Assembly: GCA_963627465.1 (NCBI GenBank)
Contig: CAVGBO010000014.1
Span: 1-64,000, forward strand
Reading direction: 5' to 3'
From: CAKUFA01 sp963627465
GTDB lineage: Bacteria > Bacillota > Clostridia > Christensenellales > Aristaeellaceae
Length of the DNA: 64,000 nucleotides
Positions 16,639 to 24,621 of the stretch are shown here, one piece after another. The notes beneath the pieces are model-generated. The model was not told the origin of the DNA and did not search any database. It saw only the letters and a program-made list of their open reading frames with translations. Numbering within the stretch: position 1 is the first letter of the stretch; each line of letters opens with the position of its first letter. A program made the position numbers and the translations under genes.

Positions 16639-19600
16639 ATGCAGCAAACTCCGCCCAGAAGAAGAAGGAGCGGCGCGGCTTATCAGGAATCCCAAACCCG
16701 CCCGACAGCTCCTCAGCAGACGCGAGGACGTGGACCCAAGCGGAAAAAGCCCGCCTGGTTCGCCATGGCAGTCTTTATTGCCTTGGTTGCTTTGTTGGTG
16801 ATTATCTGCCCCAAGGAACCCATCTCCCGAGCCATCCGTACCACCGGCACGGAAGACGGCAACGTGGATCAGACCACCGGCGAAAAGGATAGTGCTTACA
16901 ACGGTCTGGTCATCAGTGAGCTGATGGCGTCCAACCGTTCCTCCGTCCCGGATGAAAACGGCGAGTATGACGACTGGGTTGAAATCTGGAACAGCACCGA
17001 CCATGAAATTTCCCTGAAGGACGTGGGTTTAAGTGACCGGGGGGATTCCATCCGTTTCCTGTTCCCGGATGTTATCCTGCCGGCAGACGGCCGTGTGGTG
17101 GTGTTCTGCTCCGATACCAACGCCAGCGAAGCAGGCAAGACCCTCCACGCCAAGTTTAAGCTTTCCAGCGTGGGCGAAACCGTGTACCTCTTCGACCCCA
17201 GTGCTTATCAGATTGATTCTGTTACCTTCCCCATTATGGGCAGTGACGAAAGCTGGGCACTGCAGGCGGACGGCACCTGGGCTTCCACCCTGCTGTACAG
17301 TCCCGGTTACCCCAACACCGAGGAAGGCTATCAGGCTTACCTGACCTCCACCACGGTCACGGACGGTGCGATCATTATCAATGAAGTCATGGCGGATGCC
17401 AAGAGCGGGCTGACGGATGAAGACGGCGAGTTCAGCGACTGGATTGAGCTGTACAACACCACCAATCAGACCATCAGCCTGGAAAACTACGCCCTGAGCA
17501 ACAAGGAAAACAAGCCCCTGAAGTGGCGCTTCCCCGAAGGGGCAACCATCGCTCCCGGCGGTTACTACGTGGTGTTCTGCTCCGGCAAGGATAAGGTGGA
17601 GGAGAGCACCGGCGTGCCCCACGCCAACTTCCGCATCAGTGCCGAACACGATACGGTGGTGTTGTCCGACAGCCGGGGTCGCCTGGTGGATCGGGTCACC
17701 ATTGATAACCTGGCCGAGGATTGCAGCTACGGTCGGGACAGTGACGGTAATTTCAAGGTCTATCAGCTGGCAACGCCCGGTCTCCCTAACACGGAGGCCG
17801 GCGCTGCCCAGATGGACTACAACATGCGCCAAATGAATAAAACCGGCGTATACATCAGTGAGGTCATGGCCTCCGACGATTCCGTGCAGGTGTATGACGA
17901 TGTTTCCCCCTGCGACTGGGTGGAGCTTTACAACAGCTCCAACGTAGCCGTTGACCTGAGTAATTACGGTCTGTCGGACAATGTGGGTCGTGCACGGAAG
18001 TGGCAGTTTCCGGAAGGCACCACCATCGGTCCGGGGGAATATCTGGTGGTGCTGTGTGATGGTCAAAGTCAGCTGACAACCACCACTCGGCTGCATGCAT
18101 CCTTCAAGATTCTGCGTGCCGGGGGCGAGACGGTCTGCCTGTCCGATCCTACGGGCAAGATACTGGATAAGCTGGTTATGCCGCTCGTTCCCACCAATAC
18201 GTCCTACGGCCGCACCCTGGGATTGGCGGGCTTTTTTTATTATGACACGCCAACGCCGAAGGCCTCCAACGGTTCCGGCTTCCTGGGCTACGCAGAAGCC
18301 CCCGAATTGCTGGTGGAACCGGGACTTCATTACGAAACCGTGTACACCGGCTTCACCATCCCGGACGGATGCACGGTGTACTACACCACGGATGGTTCCA
18401 TCCCCACCACGTCATCCACGCCTTACAACGGCGAGACGCTGGAGCTGAACTTCACCACCGTGCTTCGGGCGAGAGCCTTCTCCTCGACAGGCCTTCAGCC
18501 CAGCACCATCACCACCGGTACTTATTTCATTAACGCCTATCACTCCCTGCCCATTGTGTCCCTGACCTGCGACCCGGACATCCTGTGGAATGAGGAAACA
18601 GGCATGTTCGTCACCGGTGCCAACGTAACCAAGGTAGCCGGTCAGCTGCCCTTTAAGAACACCATTTACCGGCAGTTCGGCAAAATCCGCCAGGAAGGCT
18701 ACATCGAATACTACCTGCTGGACGGCACCCAGGTATTGAGTCAGGGAACCGGCTTCGAGCTGTCCGGCGACTTCAGCCTTGACCTGCCCCAGAAGTCCAT
18801 CAAGTTCCGTTCCAAGTCCATTTACGGCGAGAAGTACTTCAACGCCAAGCTCTTCGATGACCGGGAATACACCCAGTACAAAGCCTTCGTGCTCCGTAAT
18901 GCAGGCAACGACGGTGTATGGACCCGGCTGTTGGACGGTTTTCAGTCCAGATTGATGGACTTCTACGGCACGTCCATCATCCACCAGGCATGGAATCCCG
19001 TGGTGGTATACATTAACGGCGTGTACTGGGGTCACTACAACATGCGGGAACGTATCGACCGCTATTTCGTGGTGCAGCATGAGGGGCTGAGCTTTGATGA
19101 AGCCAGCAAGGTGACCCTCCTCCACGGCAGCGGTTCAGCGGATTACGGCTCCAACAAGGAATACAAGGCCATGATCAAGAAGATCAAGGCCTCCGACCCT
19201 GCCAACAATCCTGAGGATCTCCAGTACATCCTGGACAACGTGGACGTGGATAACTACCTGGAATACATGGCGCTGGAAATGTTCTTTGGCAACAGCGACA
19301 TTGGTAACATCCGCTTCTACAAAACCGGCCAGGAAGGCAGCAAGTGGAAGTGGATCATCTACGACCTGGACTACGGCCTGTACAATTCCGAGTTCAACAG
19401 TCCCAAGAGCTACACCAAGTCTACCGGCATGGGACAGCAGAAGATCGACAACACTATTTTCCTGAAGCTGCTGGAAGTGCCTGAATACAAGGATAAGTTC
19501 CTGCGGAAGCTGGGCGACATCTTCCAGACCCTGACGACAGAAAACATGCTGTCCGTATTGGAACCCCTTGTGGAGCAGCTGGATCCGGAAATGACCGTCC

Positions 19601-19821
19601 ACTTCGCCCGCTGGGCAGAGGAACATGACCAATTCGTCATTACCGAGTGGCCCACGTCTTCCGATGCGGCCTATCGGTATTGGCAGAGCCGGATTGAGCG
19701 GCTGCGGAACGTGATCAAGAAGCGTCCCAACAAGCTGTGGGGCTTCATCAAAGAAGAGTTCAGCCTGTCGGATGCACAGATGCTGGATTACTTCGGCGAG
19801 CAGCCGGAAATCCCGGATTGA
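16639..19821 (+). CDS. CotH kinase-domain surface protein with three lamin-tail domains
   Basis: 1060 residues. A basic N-terminal tail (RPRRRRSG.. and RGRGPKRKKPAW) precedes one membrane helix (about 38-58), so the rest should face outside. Three lamin-tail domains follow (about 88-225, 241-384, 402-544; each starts with an I-EVMA or ISELMA strand and contains DWVE or DWIE). Next is a chitobiase/HEX-type beta domain (about 556-632, VYYTTDGSIPTT) and a CotH kinase-like domain (about 637-990) with NMRERIDRYF and WIIYDLDYGL, the probable catalytic Asp region. Spore CotH phosphorylates coat proteins; a vegetative surface role is possible here. A promoter (19848-19876) separates it from DUF4956 and VTC genes that may be functional partners. 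ATG 16639 follows CAGGAG. Confidence 0.88.
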   Translation: MQQTPPRRRRSGAAYQESQTRPTAPQQTRGRGPKRKKPAWFAMAVFIALVALLVIICPKEPISRAIRTTGTEDGNVDQTTGEKDSAYNGLVISELMASNRSSVPDENGEYDDWVEIWNSTDHEISLKDVGLSDRGDSIRFLFPDVILPADGRVVVFCSDTNASEAGKTLHAKFKLSSVGETVYLFDPSAYQIDSVTFPIMGSDESWALQADGTWASTLLYSPGYPNTEEGYQAYLTSTTVTDGAIIINEVMADAKSGLTDEDGEFSDWIELYNTTNQTISLENYALSNKENKPLKWRFPEGATIAPGGYYVVFCSGKDKVEESTGVPHANFRISAEHDTVVLSDSRGRLVDRVTIDNLAEDCSYGRDSDGNFKVYQLATPGLPNTEAGAAQMDYNMRQMNKTGVYISEVMASDDSVQVYDDVSPCDWVELYNSSNVAVDLSNYGLSDNVGRARKWQFPEGTTIGPGEYLVVLCDGQSQLTTTTRLHASFKILRAGGETVCLSDPTGKILDKLVMPLVPTNTSYGRTLGLAGFFYYDTPTPKASNGSGFLGYAEAPELLVEPGLHYETVYTGFTIPDGCTVYYTTDGSIPTTSSTPYNGETLELNFTTVLRARAFSSTGLQPSTITTGTYFINAYHSLPIVSLTCDPDILWNEETGMFVTGANVTKVAGQLPFKNTIYRQFGKIRQEGYIEYYLLDGTQVLSQGTGFELSGDFSLDLPQKSIKFRSKSIYGEKYFNAKLFDDREYTQYKAFVLRNAGNDGVWTRLLDGFQSRLMDFYGTSIIHQAWNPVVVYINGVYWGHYNMRERIDRYFVVQHEGLSFDEASKVTLLHGSGSADYGSNKEYKAMIKKIKASDPANNPEDLQYILDNVDVDNYLEYMALEMFFGNSDIGNIRFYKTGQEGSKWKWIIYDLDYGLYNSEFNSPKSYTKSTGMGQQKIDNTIFLKLLEVPEYKDKFLRKLGDIFQTLTTENMLSVLEPLVEQLDPEMTVHFARWAEEHDQFVITEWPTSSDAAYRYWQSRIERLRNVIKKRPNKLWGFIKEEFSLSDAQMLDYFGEQPEIPD

Positions 19822-19847
19822 TGTGCTGCCGGATGCGGCACAAATCA

Positions 19848-19876
19848 TTGCACGGACAATAGGAATGCTGTATAAT
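19848..19876 (+). promoter_or_regulatory. Promoter of the DUF4956-VTC gene pair
   Basis: TTGCAC (19848-19853), 17-base spacer, TATAAT (19871-19876), just after the CotH stop. It lets the pair be expressed apart from CotH. Confidence 0.6.
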
Positions 19877-19920
19877 GCCACGTGTGCAATGCACATGGCT
19901 GTATTGGAGGAGGATTACAC

Positions 19921-20634
19921 ATGCAGACGACCCTTGCCTTGGATACCATCGGTGTACAGGATTTGGTCAAGAACAACGCCAGCCTTTCCACCTACTTCGC
20001 AGAACAGTTTGCTTCCCTGACGCCTATGAAGGTGATTACCGCCCTGCTGCTTGGCTGCCTGGTGGGTCTCATCATCGCTTTTGTTTACCGCAAGTGCTAC
20101 CGGGGTGTGCTCTACAGTCCCTCCTTTGCCATGACACTGATGATGCTTACCCTCATCACCACCCCCGTGGTCATGTGCATTAAGAGCGACCTGTCCCTGT
20201 CCATGGGCATGGTGGGTGCTCTGTCCATCGTCCGCTTCCGTACGGCCGTGAAGGATCCTATGGATACGGCGTACATGTTCTGGGCACTGACCATGGGCAT
20301 CCTGCTGGGTGCGGAATTGTACGTCATCTCCATTGTGGTGGTGCTGGGCATTTCCGTGGTCATGTTCGGCATGACCTTTGTCCGCTTCCGCAACCCGGAC
20401 GCTTATCTGCTGGTGCTCCACTATGATGACGACGTGGAGAGCACCATCCTGCAGCAGCTCCGCCGCACGGTGAAGCAGCAGCGTCTTCGTTCCAAGACTG
20501 TCACCCGTGCCGGTGCGGAAATGACTGTGGAAGTACGCCTGTCCGATAAGCAGGATCTGGTGGCCACCATGCTGAACATTGACGGTGTCCATGATGCAAC
20601 CCTGGTTGCCTGCCAGACGGAAGCAGGCATCTAA
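19921..20634 (+). CDS. DUF4956 membrane protein
   Basis: 237 residues with about four membrane helices between residues 35 and 165, then a soluble C-terminal part of about 75 residues. The conserved family core is visible (GMVGALSIVRFRTAVKDPMD, then WALTMGILLGAE). No enzyme activity is established for DUF4956. Neighbours on both sides (CotH, VTC) recur with it in Firmicutes to my knowledge. It may be the membrane partner or conduit for the soluble VTC protein; that is inference. ATG 19921 follows GGAGGAGG, so a start at 19882 with 13 more codons is rejected. Confidence 0.85.
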   Translation: MQTTLALDTIGVQDLVKNNASLSTYFAEQFASLTPMKVITALLLGCLVGLIIAFVYRKCYRGVLYSPSFAMTLMMLTLITTPVVMCIKSDLSLSMGMVGALSIVRFRTAVKDPMDTAYMFWALTMGILLGAELYVISIVVVLGISVVMFGMTFVRFRNPDAYLLVLHYDDDVESTILQQLRRTVKQQRLRSKTVTRAGAEMTVEVRLSDKQDLVATMLNIDGVHDATLVACQTEAGI

Positions 20635-20672
20635 GCCATAAATCACTGAAAAACACCTAGGAGGTGTTGCGG

Positions 20673-21380
20673 TTGGGCACCACTTTGCCCCTTCGGCATG
20701 AGCTGAAGTTTTTCATCAACGAAATGCAGTACATCGTCCTTTCCGGGGTGCTGGATCAAGTGCTTCAGCGGGACCCCAACGGCGATGAATACAACGAGTA
20801 CCACATCCGCTCCCTGTACTTTGACACGGTGTACAACAACGCCCTGTTTGATAAAATCAATGGCGTGCAGAACCGTGACAAGTATCGTATCCGCATCTAC
20901 AACATGAGCGACCGCATCATCAAGATGGAATGCAAAACCAAGATCGGCAGTCTGATTTCCAAGCGTTCCATCTCCATCCCCCGGGATTTGTGCGAGCAGC
21001 TGATTGCCGGCGACCCTACGGGGCTGGAAACCACCCGTTCCGGTCTGCTGAACGATGTGTATCGGGAAATGACGGTGAACCTGCTCCGGCCGGTGGTCAT
21101 TGTGGACTACGTTCGGGAGGCTTACCTGCACCCGGCGGAAGAAGTGCGAATCACCTTCGACAAGCAGCTTCGCTCCGGTCTCCGCTCCACAGATCTGTTC
21201 AACCCCTTTGTGCCCACCGTTCCTCCCTTTGATAACGGGGAAATGATCCTGGAAGTGAAGTACAATCGGGTGTTGCCCCCCTACATCCGGGATATTCTGT
21301 GCACCTATTGTTCCGGGGCTGTGCAGAGCGCCATCAGCAAGTATACCTGGTGCAGACGGTTTGAAGACCTGGAAGCTTAA
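20673..21380 (+). CDS. VTC-domain polyphosphate polymerase-like protein
   Basis: 235 residues, a single triphosphate-tunnel (CYTH/TTM) domain of the VTC type. Tunnel residues known from yeast Vtc4 have counterparts: the Lys of RHELKFFI, RIRIY (two Arg), the Lys of KMECKTK, VREAYLHP, VRITFDKQLR and the Glu/Lys pair of LEVKYN. A conserved tunnel suggests an active enzyme making or cleaving a phosphate chain from ATP. It has no membrane segment; the DUF4956 protein next door may supply it. The likely start is TTG 20673, eight bases after AGGAGG; GTG 20664 overlaps that ribosome binding site. Followed by a terminator. Confidence 0.85.
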   Translation: MGTTLPLRHELKFFINEMQYIVLSGVLDQVLQRDPNGDEYNEYHIRSLYFDTVYNNALFDKINGVQNRDKYRIRIYNMSDRIIKMECKTKIGSLISKRSISIPRDLCEQLIAGDPTGLETTRSGLLNDVYREMTVNLLRPVVIVDYVREAYLHPAEEVRITFDKQLRSGLRSTDLFNPFVPTVPPFDNGEMILEVKYNRVLPPYIRDILCTYCSGAVQSAISKYTWCRRFEDLEA

Positions 21381-21386
21381 CCCATA

Positions 21387-21419
21387 GATCACCTGTCAAT
21401 GCGTACAGGTGGTCTTTTT
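21387..21419 (+). terminator. Rho-independent terminator of the DUF4956-VTC pair
   Basis: Stem GATCACCTGT (21387-21396) / ACAGGTGGTC (21405-21414), one G-U pair, 8-base loop, then TTTTT. Confidence 0.85.
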
Positions 21420-21433
21420 CGTTATCCTGCATC

Positions 21434-21462
21434 TTGCGATTGCACCTGAAATGCTGTAGAAT
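21434..21462 (+). promoter_or_regulatory. Promoter of the murB-rapZ-whiA operon
   Basis: TTGCGA (21434-21439), 17-base spacer, TAGAAT (21457-21462), 23 bases before the murB start. Confidence 0.55.
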
Positions 21463-21485
21463 AGAGCATGAGAGGAAGTGGATGC

Positions 21486-22418
21486 ATGACAAAGGAATGT
21501 GCAGCCCTAGAGGCACATCTTCGGCAGGAAATGCCGGGGTTGTTTATGAAGCCCCATGCACCCATGTCGGCATATACAACCCTGCGTCTGGGNNNNNNNN
21601 NNNNNNNNNNNNNNNNNNNNNNNNNNNNNNNNNNNNNNNNNNNNNNNNNNNNNNNNNNNNNNNNNNNNNNNNNNNNNNNNNNNNNNNNNNNNNNNNNNNN
21701 NNNNNNNNNNNNNNNNNNNNNNNNNNNNNNNNNNNNNNNNNNNNNNNNNNNNNNNNNNNNNNNNNNNNNNNNNNNNNNNNNNNNNNNNNNNNNNNNNNNN
21801 NNNNNNNNNNNNNNNNNNNNNNNNNNNNNNNNNNNNNNNNNNNNNNNNNNNNNNNNNNNNNNNNNNNNNNNNNNNNNNNNNNNNNNNNNNNNNNNNNNNN
21901 NNNNNNNNNNNNNNNNNNNNNNNNNNNNNNNNNNNNNNNNNNNNNNNNCACTGGTCGAAGGCTTTGACCGGCTGACAGGCCATTCCTTCCACTACACCGG
22001 GGAGGAAATGCATTATGGTTATCGCTCCTCCCGGCTGCAGCAGGAGGATAAAATCATCACCAAGGTGACCCTCCGTTTATCCCACGGAGACAAGGCCAAA
22101 CTAAAGGAAGAAACGGCGGAGCTGAATGCCCGCCGCCGGGAGAAGCAGCCCCTGGACGTGCCCAGTGCCGGCAGCACCTTCCGCCGCCCGGAAAACGGCT
22201 TTGCCGCCGCCTTGATTGATCAGTGCGGTCTGAAAGGCACAGCGATCGGCGGTGCATCCGTCAGCGAAAAGCATGCCGGTTTCCTGGTGAACCACGGGGG
22301 CACCCCGGAGGATTTCCTGAACCTGATGACGCTGGTACAGCAAACCGTGCTGGAGAAGACCGGCGTCACCCTGCATCCTGAGGTATGCATTCTGGGAGAA
22401 GAAAAAGAAGCTGAGTGA
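21486..22418 (+). CDS. murB: UDP-N-acetylenolpyruvoylglucosamine reductase (interrupted by an assembly gap)
   Basis: Second committed step of peptidoglycan precursor synthesis: FAD- and NADPH-dependent reduction of UDP-GlcNAc-enolpyruvate. If the gap length is right the protein is 310 residues, normal for MurB. Seen before the gap: the MSAYTTLRLG start of the FAD domain. After it: YGYRSSRL, the catalytic Ser in AGSTFRRPENGF, LIDQCGLKG, and the C-terminal Glu in LHPEV. The FAD-binding core (about residues 37-154) is hidden by N. Both sides share one frame, so I do not call it broken. ATG 21486 follows AGAGGA; ATG 21468 is an alternative. Confidence 0.9.
   Translation: MTKECAALEAHLRQEMPGLFMKPHAPMSAYTTLRLXXXXXXXXXXXXXXXXXXXXXXXXXXXXXXXXXXXXXXXXXXXXXXXXXXXXXXXXXXXXXXXXXXXXXXXXXXXXXXXXXXXXXXXXXXXXXXXXXXXXXXXXXXXXXXXXXXXXXXXXLVEGFDRLTGHSFHYTGEEMHYGYRSSRLQQEDKIITKVTLRLSHGDKAKLKEETAELNARRREKQPLDVPSAGSTFRRPENGFAAALIDQCGLKGTAIGGASVSEKHAGFLVNHGGTPEDFLNLMTLVQQTVLEKTGVTLHPEVCILGEEKEAE
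21593..21948. other. Assembly gap (run of N) inside murB
   Basis: 356 consecutive N. Frame is kept across it (MurB motifs on both sides fit one reading frame and the normal protein length), so the gap size is plausibly close to true. Confidence 0.99.
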
Positions 22419-22432
22419 GGGGGGCGAAAACC

Positions 22433-23335
22433 TTGAGGTTTTTGCTTGTAACGGGTTTAAGCGGTGCCGGGAAAACCATGGCAACCCGGTATCTGGAAGA
22501 TATGGGTGCCTTCTGTGTGGATAACTTGCCCCCTATGATGATGCTGAAATTCATGGAAGCATGCCAGACCTCTGCCATGCATTGCAAGCTGGTGGCCTTG
22601 GCTGTGGACGTGCGCAGCGGCGAATTTTTCGATGCCAAAGCCGTCAGCAAGCTGATTCAGGAAACCCGGCAGCTGGGCTATCAGATTGAAACCCTCTTTA
22701 TCGAAGCCGGGGATGATGTGCTGGTCAGCCGCTACAAGGAAACCCGTCGGGATCATCCCCTTGCAGGGGAAAACGTGACCCTGATGGAGGCCATCACCCA
22801 GGAACGGGAACGGCTTCAGCCCCTGCGGGAAACAGCCAACTACGTGATTGATACCTCCAACCTGCGCCCCAAAGCCCTCCAGCGAAAGCTGCAGGCTATT
22901 GTTTCCTCCGACGGTGAGGAAACGCCCCTGCGGCTGGAGATTATGTCCTTCGGATTTAAGCGGGGACTTCCCCGACAGGCTGACCTGGTTTTCGACGTGC
23001 GTTTCCTACCCAATCCTTTTTATATTGAAGGTCTTGGGCAGCATACTGGTTTGGATGAAGATGTGCGCGACTTTGTGATGAACCACCCTGTAACCGAGGA
23101 GTTTATGACCAAAGTGACGGACATGCTGGACTTCCTCCTCCCCCATTATCAGGAAGAAGGCAAGCACCGGCTGGTGATTGCTATCGGCTGCACCGGTGGC
23201 GCCCATCGCTCCGTGGCCATTGCAGAGGCCATCGGACGGGATTTGAAGGCCAAGCATTATCAGGTAGAAGTCAACCACAGAGACCTGGATATTGAGCAGG
23301 CACTGTGGAAGAGTGCGGCAGAAGCCGCCGATTGA
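22433..23335 (+). CDS. rapZ: RNase adapter / nucleotide-binding protein RapZ (YvcJ)
   Basis: P-loop protein; in Bacillus YvcJ hydrolyses nucleotides and affects competence, and in E. coli RapZ steers GlmS mRNA decay. 300 residues. Walker A is GLSGAGKT near the N-terminus; the C-terminal half has the conserved FGFKRG, DVRFLPNP, IGCTGGAHRSV and VNHRD segments. TTG 22433 fits the GAGGGGGG upstream; GTG 22415 overlapping the murB stop is the alternative and adds six residues. murB-rapZ-whiA order is typical for Firmicutes, but the usual yvcK between rapZ and whiA is missing. Confidence 0.92.
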   Translation: MRFLLVTGLSGAGKTMATRYLEDMGAFCVDNLPPMMMLKFMEACQTSAMHCKLVALAVDVRSGEFFDAKAVSKLIQETRQLGYQIETLFIEAGDDVLVSRYKETRRDHPLAGENVTLMEAITQERERLQPLRETANYVIDTSNLRPKALQRKLQAIVSSDGEETPLRLEIMSFGFKRGLPRQADLVFDVRFLPNPFYIEGLGQHTGLDEDVRDFVMNHPVTEEFMTKVTDMLDFLLPHYQEEGKHRLVIAIGCTGGAHRSVAIAEAIGRDLKAKHYQVEVNHRDLDIEQALWKSAAEAAD

Positions 23336-23350
23336 TGACGGAGAAGAACC

Positions 23351-24331
23351 ATGTCCTTTGCATCCAACGTGAAAGAAGAGCTGATTCGTCTTCCCTTGGG
23401 GAAGAACTGCTGCATGCTCTCCGAGCTCAGTGCCTTAACCCAAACCTCCGGCAGTCTGTCCCTCAGGGGCGGCGGCCGGGTGCGTGTCACCTGGCGGGTG
23501 GAAAGTGCAGCACTAGCAAGGCGCATTTTCCTGCTGATCCGCAGCCGGCTGGGATTAACCCCTACCCTGCACTTTGTGCAGCATAATCGGCTGGGCGGTC
23601 AGCGCACCTGCGTGCTGACCCTGGAGGATCAGGATGCAGAAAAGCTGCTGCTGGCCCTGCACATGATGGAGCAGGATGAAAGCGGCACCATCTCCCTGAA
23701 GCGGACAGCCCCCCGGCACTCCATGACCCGGCAGTGCTGCCGCAGAGCCTTTCTTCGGGCAGCGTTTCTGGGCTCCGGCACCATGTCCAGCCCGGAGAAG
23801 GGCTACCATTTCGAATGGATTGCAGCGGATGACGCCCTTTGCCAGACCATCAGCCGCCTGCTGGAAAAGTCCGGCCTGCCTGTGCATGAGCATGTGCGAA
23901 AGGGGCAGCATGTGATTTATTTGAAGGGTGCGCAGCAGATTGCCGATGCCCTGACCCTGATGGGTGCTTCCGGCGCCATGCTGCAAATGGAGAACGTGCG
24001 CATTCAGAAGCAGATGCGGGGCGAGGCCAACCGTGCCAGCAATTGTGACGAGCATAACACCGAGCGCATGGTCACCGCCTCTCAGCAGCAGGTGGATGCC
24101 ATTAAGCTGATTTCCATCCACCGGGGACTTTCCAGCCTGCCCCCTGCCCTGGAGCAGATTGCCCGTGCCCGTCTGGAGCATCCAGATCTAAGCCTGAGCG
24201 AGCTGGGACAAATGCTGGAGCCTCCCGTAGGCAAAAGCGGCGTGAATCACCGCATGCGCCGTTTGCAAATGATTGCTGATGAAATTATGCAGGAAGAACC
24301 CCTGAATCGTTCAAAGGAGGAATCACGATGA
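23351..24331 (+). CDS. whiA: DNA-binding protein WhiA
   Basis: Conserved Gram-positive regulator linked to cell division, chromosome segregation and, in actinomycetes, sporulation. 326 residues. N-terminal MSFASNVKEELIRLP and a degenerate LAGLIDADG-like region (residues of about 20-200, FLRAAFLGSGTMSSPEKGYHFE) precede the C-terminal helix-turn-helix (about 225-310: RLEHPDLSLSELGQML, then KSGVNHRMRRL). It lies 15 bases after rapZ, and its TGA overlaps the start of the HPr-like gene (ATGA). Confidence 0.95.
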   Translation: MSFASNVKEELIRLPLGKNCCMLSELSALTQTSGSLSLRGGGRVRVTWRVESAALARRIFLLIRSRLGLTPTLHFVQHNRLGGQRTCVLTLEDQDAEKLLLALHMMEQDESGTISLKRTAPRHSMTRQCCRRAFLRAAFLGSGTMSSPEKGYHFEWIAADDALCQTISRLLEKSGLPVHEHVRKGQHVIYLKGAQQIADALTLMGASGAMLQMENVRIQKQMRGEANRASNCDEHNTERMVTASQQQVDAIKLISIHRGLSSLPPALEQIARARLEHPDLSLSELGQMLEPPVGKSGVNHRMRRLQMIADEIMQEEPLNRSKEESR

Positions 24332-24588
24332 TCCGAGACCGTGTTACCCTGACCAGCAAAACCTTGTCCTCCCGTGCCAATGCGGTGGCACTGGTGCAGC
24401 TGGCAAGCCGCTATGAATCCCGCATTATGCTGGAGCATGCTCACAAGATTGTGAATGCCAAGTCCACCTTGGGGCTATTGTCTTTGTGTGCGGATGCAGA
24501 TGCGGTCACCATGCTGGTGGTGGAAGGCCCAGACGAGGCAGAAGCCAACACCGCTGTGCGTGCCCTGCTTCAGACGCTGGGTGAATAA
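24328..24588 (+). CDS. Crh-like HPr paralogue lacking the phosphocarrier histidine
   Basis: 86 residues, one HPr-fold domain. In HPr the active-site motif is GLHARPA; here the matching stretch is TLSSRAN, so His15 is replaced by Ser (residue 14) and PTS phosphotransfer is not expected. The regulatory Ser46 and its surroundings are kept (VNAKSTLGLLSL, Ser at 46). In Bacillus subtilis crh has the same loss (His to Gln) and the same place, right after whiA (yvcL). A role as a CcpA co-regulator through HPr kinase is inferred. The start follows AAAGGAGG and overlaps the whiA stop. Confidence 0.85.
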   Translation: MIRDRVTLTSKTLSSRANAVALVQLASRYESRIMLEHAHKIVNAKSTLGLLSLCADADAVTMLVVEGPDEAEANTAVRALLQTLGE

Positions 24589-24621
24589 TCATTTTATTGA
24601 ACCATGGAAAGGAATGTTGAC

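Noticed and set aside
21593..21948. A broken or frameshifted murB
   Set aside because: The break is a run of N; MurB motifs on both sides share one frame and total length is normal.
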